A DNA stretch of 64,000 bases from Adenanthera pavonina (lineage: Eukaryota > Streptophyta > Magnoliopsida > Fabales > Fabaceae). Within the stretch, counting starts at the first letter, position 1. The number at the start of each line of letters is the position of its first letter. The translations under genes were made by a program, and so were the position numbers. Under the pieces are notes generated by a model. That model did not search any database. It was not told the origin of the DNA and saw only the letters and a list, made by a program, of their open reading frames with translations. The DNA lies in contig JAIVEN010000014.1 in the NCBI GenBank assembly GCA_026686845.1, positions 17,036,001 through 17,100,000 of the forward strand. The letters are read 5' to 3'. Positions 25,601 through 36,100 of this stretch are shown one piece after another.

Positions 25601-26618
25601 ACCACTGTGTATACATAAAAAATTTTGAGAAGAATCTTGTGATATTATCCCTTTATGTGGATGATATACTATTAGCCGGAGATAGTTTAAAATCAATTAT
25701 AGCTATCAAAGAATGGCTATCTTCGAATTTTGAAATGAAAGACATGGGTGAAGCTGATTACATACTGGGAGTTAAAATCCATAGAGATCGCCTAAGAAAA
25801 TTAATATCCCTTTCTCAGAAAAATTACATTGAGAAAATTCTTGAGCGATTCAACATGAAAAACTGTAAACCTATGGATATCCCTATTTCAAGAGGAGAAA
25901 ATCTGAGCCGAGACATGTGTCCTCAGACAGAGTCTGAAAAGAAGATGATGGAAAGGGTCCCTTATTCCAGTGTAGTTGGTAGCTTAATGTATGTCATGAT
26001 GTGTACGAGACCAGACATATGTTATGTAATTGGTTTGGTCAGTAGGTACTAGTCAAACCCTAGACTGAAACATTAGAAAACTGTGAAGAGAATCCTGAGA
26101 TATTTGCAAAGTACAATAGATTATGTCCTATGTTATCAAGGAATCGATTTATGCTTGGTAGGATACTTCGATGCAGATTGGGGAGGAGATCTAGATGAGC
26201 GCAAATCGACTTCTGAATATGTTTTTCTGCTAAACAATGGAGCTATATCTTGGTGTAGCAAGAAACAGACTTGTATTGGTTTGTCTACCATGGAGGCAGA
26301 GTTCGTTGCACGTTCTGCAGTAGTACAAGAAGCAGTATGGTTGAAGAGATTCATAAAACACTTGGTGATAAATTGGATCCAATTTTGATAAACTGTGATA
26401 GCGAGGCAGCCATTGCCCACACCAAAGATCCTAAGTATCATAGTAAGACAAAGCACATAGACACCAAGTATAATTTTGTGAGAGATGCCGTAACACAGAA
26501 AAGTGTTACAATTCGCCATATTCCTACACGTCAAATGATAGCTGATCCCCTTACCAAGCCAATACCTAGAGATATATATGCTGATCATGTAAAATCACTT
26601 GGTATTCGTAGGATATGA
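22602..26618 (+). pseudogene. Decayed gag-pol of copia-1
   Basis: ATG at 22602 begins gag; an in-frame TAG at 23073-23075 breaks it. The zinc knuckle CYSCLKIGHFARDC is near 23403-23446. Integrase runs about 23950-24650 (HCLADKAT, DVCGPM, LRTDSGHEYLS), with TAA at 24487. Reverse transcriptase is about 25290-26050 (MDVKTAFLNG, YVDDILLAG), and RNase H about 26080-26610 (DADWGGD, ADPLTKPIP). Several stops sit where copia proteins normally have Gln, Trp, Arg or Gly, which fits C-to-T and G-to-A decay of a methylated element. Confidence 0.92.
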
Positions 26619-27747
26619 TGTAACACAAATCTCTGTAATGATCAATTATATGAATAAAATTAAGTGCATTTTTCTATAATTGAGTCATTTGAGTACATAT
26701 ATGAAAATATACAATGTCTAATATATCGTACATGTTAATAAGGTTAGTTTTTTTACACGAGCAACTACCTTTGACACTCATGGTGAGTGGGTAAAGATGA
26801 GACATCTTTTGTATTCACTAGTAAATCTGCAAGAGGATAGATATGACAGTTAAACAATACAAAATAAGTCACCCCGACAAAAGAAGAAAATAGGTCGGGA
26901 TGAAATCCAATAAATATAAATTTTGGATTGAATTATGGATACCCACAATCCATAATACATTTAACCAGATGATGAATTCTCCAACAAAGACGTTATGATA
27001 AGTGGAAGCATTGGTAGAATTCAGGTTAGACACAGTGTGTGTCTGAACTTAAATCTGTACGGTGTTAACAACAAACCAAAATCGACATACGCTCTTATGT
27101 AATAAGAGTAACACCATTACATGCAATTCATACTGCATGTGTTTTAAAACCGCAATTGGGAAGCAAGTGAATAGATCCCTGCTTCATTATTGTGTGAGTC
27201 CCTGAGAGGAATAAATCCTCTCATTAATGTCCTTATGACTTTGACATTTTTATGGAAAATGATTCAATATTAGCTACTTTAGCATATATCCAATGGTCAT
27301 GATAAATTCGATCAAAAGGTATTATGTAAGGAAAGCGATTGTTTCATATTGAAATGAAATATGGACTAAAGGAAGATTATCTGAAGATATACACACTTAT
27401 ACTGGTGTCTAAGACATGTCCGTTAAGAAGTTATGATGTTAATATTTTAAGTGTAGGCACTAAGTATACAAGAGAAAGGCAATCTAAGTTTATATAAAAA
27501 CTTATGAGGGATTAGATTTGCTATGGATGAGAGTGTATATGGGTAAATCTAGGACATTCAAGGCATAATACATGAACAAAATAAATATGAAATACATAAG
27601 GTGATTCTATGCTGGTCCTTGAGAAGGATTTCTAGTATAAGAATACCTAATTACAGACGTTATACCCATGCGGTCACGATAGAGCACTTAGTATGAAATG
27701 GAAACGAAGAATTATAAGAGGTTAACCCATCAAATATGAGTGGGAGA

Positions 27748-28201
27748 TGTTGGGTTGCACCCTTAATAGGTGGAAGTTGAGAGCCCAAAAAAGGGCCCAA
27801 GCCCAAAATAAATTAAATAGCTTTTTCAATTATTAAATTGAGATGAGAAGGAGGGAACGATTGAATAGCAACTGATCTCATACACTGCACGCACGAGAAA
27901 ATCAAGCGATTGTGCATCATTATAAGGAAGGGGGAGTTCTTTTCTCTGAAACGGACTCTCTCAGAAGTAACTTACAGACTCTTCTCTAAAACAGTCTCTC
28001 TCTCTTCCTCGGGAAAAAACGCTCTCAGACTTCCTCTCAACTCTTTTTCCTTACAATTCTCTTTCAAGAGTGTTTCCTACTGTGAATCAGAAAATAAAGT
28101 CCGAGTGACTTTATTTTAACCGCTTGGTATTTTTCATTCTCTCAGTGAAAGAATACATTCTCGATCGGTATGTATATCTTCCCTATCTTTTTATTCTTAC
28201 A
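27748..28201 (+). repeat. 3' LTR of copia-1 (454 bp)
   Basis: Starts TGTTGGGTTGCA right after a purine-rich tract (GAGTGGGAGA) that fits a polypurine tract. Ends TTACA, followed by the AGGTC target duplication. Confidence 0.92.
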
Positions 28202-31200
28202 AGGTCCTTGGACCATGGACACTTGAAGAACAAATGAGAGTGATCTTCATTCAGTGCATCATGGAGAATACAATAAGGATTATCAACCTACATTTGAAAT
28301 TTAATTAGTTGGTCCTTCGTCAATAATCTATTTCTGAAGGCAATCCATGAGATAAAAGCAAGTTTAGGAACATTAAGTTTCCTCCAAGCAAATTTTGGAC
28401 CATATGACGCTCTCCTGATTACCTTTCAACCATGTGTAACCAGATTTTATATTATACACGCCATTTGCAGCAGGCACCCACATGCAATTATTATATCCCG
28501 TCACTAGTTTATCCTTGATTTTAATGATTTTCTTCCAATACTAGCTTGTATCAAGAGGTAGAGTGTAGTTCCAGAACTCCTGGTTCTTCAAGTAAATTCC
28601 ACTCATCCACTTGACCCATAAATTACCTGCTTTAGAGGCCAGGTCCCAACAATACTTGCCTATAGCTGCTTGGTTCCAAATTTTTACAACTTTTCAATCC
28701 TAATGCACCATTACTCTTACTACTACAAACATCCTCCCAGCTAACTTAAGCACTAGCATGAGCATTACCCTTCCTTCCCTATAAGAAATCACAACAAATT
28801 TGCTCCACTTTCTTAATAACTGACTGGGGGAGAATGAAGATACTAGACCAGTAGGTGTGCATAGACAACAACAGAGTTAATAAGTTGAGTTCTCCCTGCA
28901 TAAGAGAGGTGTCTAGTAGCCCAAAGTCTAACTTTAGCAGTAATTTTTCTACCAGGGATTGACAGTCACTTTTTGTCCGTTTGGTGGGGGAGAGAGGAAC
29001 CCCTAAATATCCGAAAGGGAAGGTTCCAAGAGAGATAACTGTTCTAAGTTGGATCTGCTACTTGATAGGAGCTGAAGTACCACCAATAAACAGCTGTGAT
29101 TTCTGTAAATTTGCTTTGAGCCCCGTGCCCTGAGATAAACATTCGACTGTTTGCATCATTATGCAACAGATTCAATATTGCCTTTGTTGAAGAGTAAGAG
29201 GTCATCAGCAGAGCATAAATTACTAAGCTGCAATGATCTACACATGGGATGATAAGAGAAAGTTTGCTACTTGCTACAAAATTTCAAACATCTAGTGCGG
29301 TAACCCATGATCAAAGTAAATATCAATGGTGTTATAGGATCACTCTATCTTAAGCCTCTTTTCCCCGTTAAGAAACCCTAACCCTCACCATTAATAGATA
29401 TAAGTAGTGATGCATTGCATGAGCCAAGTTATAAATCCGGGGGGGGGGGGGGGGAGAACTTTAAGTGTTGGAGAAACTCCTGAACACACTCCGATTCCAT
29501 TGTATTATAGGCATTTTTAAGATCAATTTTAAGAAGGCACCGTGGAGAAACATTTTTCCTGTTATAAAGTCTCACTGGGTCTTGACAAATTAAAATGTCA
29601 TGAGCAATTGACTCCTTGGTTCATGTCAACAAGAGCATAGACAGTCTGTCACTAAGGAGTTTAGATGTACACTCATACAAAGCATTACAAGAAGCTATAG
29701 GTCTGTAATCTCTAGGGGTATTGGGTTTTGCAATCTTGGGTATAAAAGTGATAAGAGTGCAGTTCAGTTGTTTAGGGAATTTATTATGATGAAAAAATTC
29801 AAGGATAGCATCTACCACATCATCAACAATTACGTTCCAAGTAGATTTAAAAAAACCAGCACCATACCCACCAGGACCAGGAGATTTATCCACTCCTATA
29901 GAGAATAAGGCTTATTTAATTTCTTCTTTAGAGAAAGGTTTAAGAAGACAAACCTGTTGCTCCCATGTTAAAGTGTTACCTTCTTGGATTATATCAACAT
30001 TAATTTCATCCCTGGTACCCTTTGAACCTAGCAACCGCTCATAGAGTTGGATGAAGACTCTTGAAACATTTTCAGCATCGTGTTGCCAAACACCAGTATC
30101 TTGGACAGCATGGATATAATTTCTGTGAGCTTTTTCCTTCAAGAAACTATGGAAGAATTTAGTATTAGAGTCACCGTAGTTAATCGAATCAATTTTTGCT
30201 TTTTACCTAAGGAAGCTATTCACACATGAGGAGAGATGGGTGTATTGCTTATTGGCCTCTCTTTCTACTTCTTGTAACTGATGCTTGAAAGGGTCTTCTT
30301 GAAGAGCAATTTGGCCGTCCAATAAACGCTTTTTAGCCTCTGCATGCTGGATTTGTACTTGTGAAAAGTGGTTTTTATTGAGTTTTATCAAGTCAGTTTT
30401 AAGGGACTTCAACTTTTTAAGAACCTGGAACATCTTGCATCCATACACAGGAGTACTCCAATTTCTCTAAACGGTAGGAATAAATTCAGGCGAAAGACTC
30501 CACATCTTGAAGAATCTAAATTGTCTCTTCCTCCCCCTTTCTTCAGCCTTTAACGAGACAAGGATAGGGGAATGATCAGAAGTGGATTTTGGTAAAAATA
30601 AAGCTTCAGAAGTTGTGCATCCAGGCCTCATTGCATAAGGCTCTGTCAATTTTTGAGAAAACTCTATAATCATCCATTTGTTTATTATTCCAGGTATATT
30701 TACAGCCACGATTATGCATATCCTGTAGCTCATAGAAATTAACACATTCAGCAAAGTCTTTTGTTTCAGAAAAAGTATTAAGATTACCTCCAAGTCTATC
30801 TTCTTGACCGAGAATTCTATTAAAATCCCCCAAAATCAACAAAGGAAGCTTGTTGCTCAAAGCAATATTCTTCAAATTATCCCACAAAGGGAGTCTATCA
30901 ATTATAGTGTGGAGACCATATACGAATGTAATCTCAAAATTAGAATTACTTTCCTTCCAATTGACAGGGCAATGGACAAATTGTAGAGAACTATTAACAA
31001 CAGTTAAGTTCACCAAGACAGGATTCCAAAAAATAATTATTCTACCTTTGCCACCATGAATGGAGTTCATGAAAAGACCCCATGAAGACCAAAATTTTCT
31101 GTCCATGTCCAAGCAAGCATTATCCGTCAGTTTAGTTTCAACAAGACCAAAAAGAGTGATGTTTTAGCTTTACAAAAAAGAAATATCTCCTTCTGCTTAC

Positions 31201-31260
31201 GGGGGCTATTGAGCCCTCTAATGCTCCACACAGAAATTTTAGGGATAATCTAAATCCTGA
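28202..31260 (-). mobile_element. L1-type LINE, body (endonuclease and reverse transcriptase), decayed
   Basis: Read leftwards from 31260: start of the apurinic endonuclease domain (RGLNSPRKQKEI), endonuclease core at about 31110-30600 (LLILGDFNRIL, SKIDRALCN), reverse transcriptase at about 29890-28900 (SPGPGGYGAGFFK, LNCTLITFIPKIAKP, DYRPIASCN, and ADDLLLF as the catalytic box with Cys-Ser in place of the usual Phe/Tyr before ADD), and the ORF2 C-terminal Cys/His region (HLFFKC) at the copia-1 boundary. Stops and frameshifts interrupt it. ORF1 is absent, so it is probably 5' truncated as is usual for LINE insertions. Confidence 0.9.
29439..29454. repeat. Run of 16 consecutive G
   Basis: Uninterrupted poly-G inside the decayed LINE reverse transcriptase. 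Length may be unreliable in sequencing. Confidence 0.9.
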
Positions 31261-33112
31261 TCTAGTTCAAGACTTGTACCACCGATCTTATTTTTATCAT
31301 TTACAACATGATAACAAATTTCTAAACTCTTTTTCAGATACATCTGAAAAGCTAATTTAGATTACAGTTGATATAATTAGTGATGAGTATGATTAGAAAA
31401 TATAATCTACACAAAATTTAAATAAATAACATACTAAAATGGTAAAAATATCAATTTAATAAAAATTTGACTTCATCTCAAGGAGATTTTAAGAAAAGAC
31501 ATTAGTTTTTATAACAAAAAGAGAAGTATAAATTTAAATATCACTCATTAAAAATTTCAATTTTTTTCAAAGCAAATATTTATTTTAGCATGATTTAGAC
31601 TAAACCAAACTAATTAAAAATCAAATTAAATCAATTATGTCCTAACTTTTATCAGTTCCCTTAATTTGATTTTTACTTAAAATCAAATCAACCCGAAGCC
31701 CTGAACACCCATGCTCATACTCCAGCTCAACGACTTGTACCTTTCATCCATGTATATTATATTCTCCCACCTAACACCTCTCCATTTTTTACTTTGTATA
31801 TTTGTTGTAGTGAATAAGAAATTCTACTTGGGGTGAGAATTAAACACATTGCTATGTTTCTTGAATTCTCTGAATATATGTGTGCGAATGAACTTGCTTA
31901 TTTCTCACGCTGGAGCATGAACACATTCAGCCATAACAAATACCCATTAACAACCACAAATCTTAGGTTCTATATCTATTAAAAACAGGATTTACAGTGG
32001 AATGGAAAGTTTATTATCTGATCAGCAACAGCTACCAACAAAATATCACCAACTTGTTGACACTTTAATTAGCAGACCAATTCTTCACAGCTCTTTCTGT
32101 GTTCCTCTCTTGACATTTTCAGGGCTGGTATTATGGCTGGCGTATGGTGTGCTGTACCACGTCCCTTCAGTTCACGTATTTTAAGAACTTTTTGGCTATT
32201 AATTAGGATTTTCTTCGGTTATCAGCATTTCCAATGAAATATAGAAAGAAGAGGCAATGGAATCACAAGATACAAACCATGTGGCACGAATGTGGCTTTA
32301 TCGTTTCTACCTTTAGCTCTTATTAGCCATGTAAGATAGAAGCAAACAGAAATGTAACGTAAACAAATGGCAGTGATTATTTGTTAAACTTTTGGAAAGG
32401 ATAACTATAGGGATGGATTTACAAAAAAAATTAAAGTATAAAGACCAAATTGAAAATTCAGATACACTATAAGAATTAAAAGATTACTTTTTCCTAAAAT
32501 TTTTATCGATCTGCATTGTTTAATTTTTTTTTTTATAAACTGTATTGATTAATTTTTCATTCCATGTGAAATGTGCTCATCTAACTTCATCTAATCCAAG
32601 TCATCTAAGCCCTTTTTTAGCTTAGAAAAAAATTACAATTTTAAGTAAACAACGCACAATACTCATCAATATATATATTATATTAAATCAATATAGTTTT
32701 TTTTTTACAGAAGAAAAAGGTCATCCATGTTACCTCGGGTCCCTGCGCGCCCTTAATTTCCCGCCCGTCACTAGTTTCTGCCTTACCGCCAGTGCTGCTT
32801 CTCTCTCCATGCCCTTGAGTTTTGACTTTTGATGACCGAGCACCTCACGGAACGGATCTAAGTGTAGGACAATCAAAGTTTCCGACCATGGCGCCCTTGA
32901 AGACCAAGTCTGATTCGCCTTACACCATTATCATTTCCAAAAATATTCGGGGACTTAATTTTAGGATTTGTATTATTTCGCCATTAATGTCTGCGTTGCA
33001 TTCTGCCACGAAGCTATGCGAGACAAGCCTGTTGATACTTCATATGTTGCAATTTCGAGAACAAGATTGATACCATCCCCTTTCCGGAGAGAAATTACTT
33101 TTCTCATTGAAA
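31261..33112 (+). promoter_or_regulatory. Presumed promoter and 5' UTR of SABRE
   Basis: AT-rich up to about 32720, then a GC-richer stretch (32740-33112) that looks like a transcribed leader. A (T)TTGAC W-box-like core occurs near 32820. The 82-codon + frame at 32822-33070 has no recognisable domain, and I treat it as leader. The SABRE ATG is at 33113. Confidence 0.45.
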
Positions 33113-36100
33113 ATGACAGCGTCTCTCGTCTTTGGGCTTTTGATACTTTTTATTATCCTCTGGCTCATCTACACGTAGGTCCCCGATGCACTCCCCTCCC
33201 TTTTTTCTGTCTATGTATTTTATCATATTCAACGATTTTTAATCATTATTATTGTTCTTTAAACCTGCAATTTGATTTGATGCACTTGTTCGAAGGACTT
33301 GGGACTTTTTTTTTTGTCCTAAACAAATTTTATGATGCACTTGTTTGAAGGACTTAGGACTTTTTTTTTTTTTCCTAAACAAATCTCGTAGTATATTTAT
33401 GTCTGGTTGGCTGGTACTGAAAAATTGAAAGCCTTGTTTGCCCGGGGAAAAATGTTCCTCTTTCCAATTTTGCACTGGGAGCGGAAGCAGCGGAGTTGAG
33501 TTAATTAATGATAGGAAAGGGGCGACCATTTAGGTATATTATATAGTTAAACCAAACATTTAGTCATGGAAAGAGACATTGCGGAGTGTATGAACCTTCT
33601 ATGTCACATTTTAAGTTCATTCCACTAAATGCTGCTGAGCGAATGAGTTTGTAAAACATTTAAGGAAGGTGCCTTTTGTTTTACCGTCTCACTTGCTTTT
33701 ATAGAGTCTTCAGCTTGTTGTGTTTATATTGCCCCTTGGAATGGTTGGTTAATTCTAGCAGCAGTAGCACCACCACCACCACCACCTCCACCACCATGCC
33801 TAGTTTCTCTTATCCTAAGAAGATACTAGTCATTTGCTGGTCCAAATTTTGAAAACTGTAAATTATTCTTGTTCTAGTATTTGTTAAGTTTGAGCAAAGG
33901 AAGTTATTGAGACTTCTAATGTATTAACAATACCAGGAAAAATGTTCAAGGTTCTGTTTTTGGCACTGCAGAAAGGTAATATGGGTACTATAGAAGTACT
34001 ATAAATGATTTAAGATTGAAAACTTAATGTTCCATTTTCAACATCCAATTTTAGGCATGATGAGTGATTGTTATTGTACTGTTTAACAAGCAGCTACTGT
34101 GTTTGTGAAGGAATATAAACCCAGGATTGAACCCAATAATGAAAACACCCTAATAAATGACGTATTGGAAAGGGTCTTATCTCTGGCATCCCTTTCATGT
34201 TCTGCTCTTGGTTTGTCTGCAAGAGTTTCTTTGTGGGATTTGAAAAGAGATTGGACGACATTGTTATTTGTTTGAACTGGAGTGTTATTTTTCCATTCTT
34301 TTGCTTTGTTCTCTGTCTGGAGGCTTTCTCATCCCCTGTCTGGGTAATTCTATCTCTCTAGTAATAAAGCTTCCTTTTCTATTAAAAATGTAATGAATGT
34401 ACCCTAAGAAATGCAGAAAGAACAAATGTAACTTAATTGAATTTACCCTAATAATGAATCTACATGTCTTTCCAGCTACTAAGAATATTGGTTTTGGAAG
34501 GAAAAAGGAGCACAAGCGCTTTTGTAATGTTCTGTTATTGCAGCACTGTGGGGTCTTTGGTTAGAATGAAATGCTAGGATCTTTAATAAGCTTCTTGTGT
34601 GTCATCTTATGCGGAGATAATTTTTTTTTTATGATCACTGTGGGTTTCTGCTAGGACACTAAGAGAAGTTATAAGGCGTGACTTCTTGATAAATGATTTA
34701 TCTAAAGAGATGGTGTTTGATAGAGTCCATGGGCTTTGTATGATCTATGTAGCCGACCCCATGTAGTGGGATAAGGCTGATATTGTTGTTGTACTGTGGG
34801 TTTCTGCCACTATGATTTTTTTTTTGCGAGGTGTGCACTGTGTATTTACAATAGGACTACAAAGCTCTTTTAAGCTGAAGACTTTGTAGTTTCCTCATTG
34901 GTTTGGGATTTTTTTTTCTTCTCACTTATCTTTAAAAGTTTTATTAGAAAGAGAAGAATTTACACCTATCTGGAGGATGAGAAATCCTCCAACCATAAAA
35001 TAAGAAAAGCTCAAGACAGAACATGGTAATAAAATCCTAGAAAACCTAATAATGTGAAGGAGCTGACAAATTGCTTTGCGTATCATATAATGAGGTCCCT
35101 CAAAAAAACCTTCTGCTGAGAACTGAAGGGAAGAGACATAGATGATTCTAGCAATTATTGGGGAAGATACACCTTTGAAGATGCTTGCATTCCTCTCTAA
35201 TCATACCAGCTGTGGAATCCCATTAATTTCTAATTGCCACAGAGCTTTTTCATAGTACTTCATTTTAGCAGGTTAAGATTTGCCTCTGAAGATGAATGTG
35301 TTCCTCTCCATTCATACAAGCCACAGAACCCTCAAACTGTTAATTGTGACACAGTTTTTCTTGTTCATACCACTTCTTTTGAGAAGGTCGAAAATTCCCT
35401 TTACAGTTAAAGCTTCTGCCTGAATTATGGTAACATTAATGTCCTGATTTAAATATATAGGTCAAGTGGGGTCTTTTCTTCTTATGTGTGTACTATATGT
35501 TATCAAAATTTATAAGCTTCTGATTATTGTTTCTTTCACTATCATGCTGCGAATCAGATTTAATAAAATAATCTGTTTAGCATTTGTGAAGAGCTGCTAA
35601 TGTCTTGATACCCCTGAGCACTCTATCTATTCATTTTCAAGTTTTTGTGCTGAGGATGGAGTGTAAAGTCCTGTGAAAGTGTGTTATGTTTTGTACCTTC
35701 TGGTGCATTTGGTTTGAATGTAAATTCTCTAGAATCTAGATTTCTACCTGGATATTTATTTGAATAGGATTGATTTGCGAGTCTCATTATGGGTTTTTCT
35801 ATAAGGCCCTGTTTGGTACATGGAATGATTTTTGATGGAATGGGAAGGAGAATAGGTTTTAAATGTATGTTTGGTATGTCAAGAAATATGATAGGAATAA
35901 TAAAAAAAAGAGAAAAAAAATTAGGAAATGACTCAAATGCCTCTCATATTTAATAAAAAAAAATCTCTCCACCATCCTCCTTTCTTATTCTCACGGACCA
36001 CCCTCCTTCCTTCTTCCTTCTTCCCTCGCTAGCCATTACCACCACCACCATCTTCCTCACCAGCGACTTCTCCTTCCTCCATTTACATCTCTCAAGAACA

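Larger units (their letters stand above)
21063..28201 (+). mobile_element. Ty1/copia LTR retrotransposon copia-1, decayed, nested in the LINE
   Basis: Bounded by the 5-bp target duplication AGGTC (21058-21062 and 28202-28206). The LTR starts TGTTGGG and ends TTACA. Order on the + strand: truncated 5' LTR, about 1.1 kb of unrelated leader, gag (CCHC), integrase, reverse transcriptase, RNase H, about 1.1 kb of non-coding DNA, 3' LTR. The gag-integrase-RT order is diagnostic of copia. Many in-frame stops mean it cannot move by itself. No PBS is found after the 5' LTR. Confidence 0.93.

Noticed and set aside
32822..33348. Two overlapping + frames of 82 and 126 codons around the SABRE start
   Set aside because: They have no family match and overlap the presumed leader and the first exon in the wrong frame. 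The MTASLVFG frame is the one that splices to the conserved exon 2.
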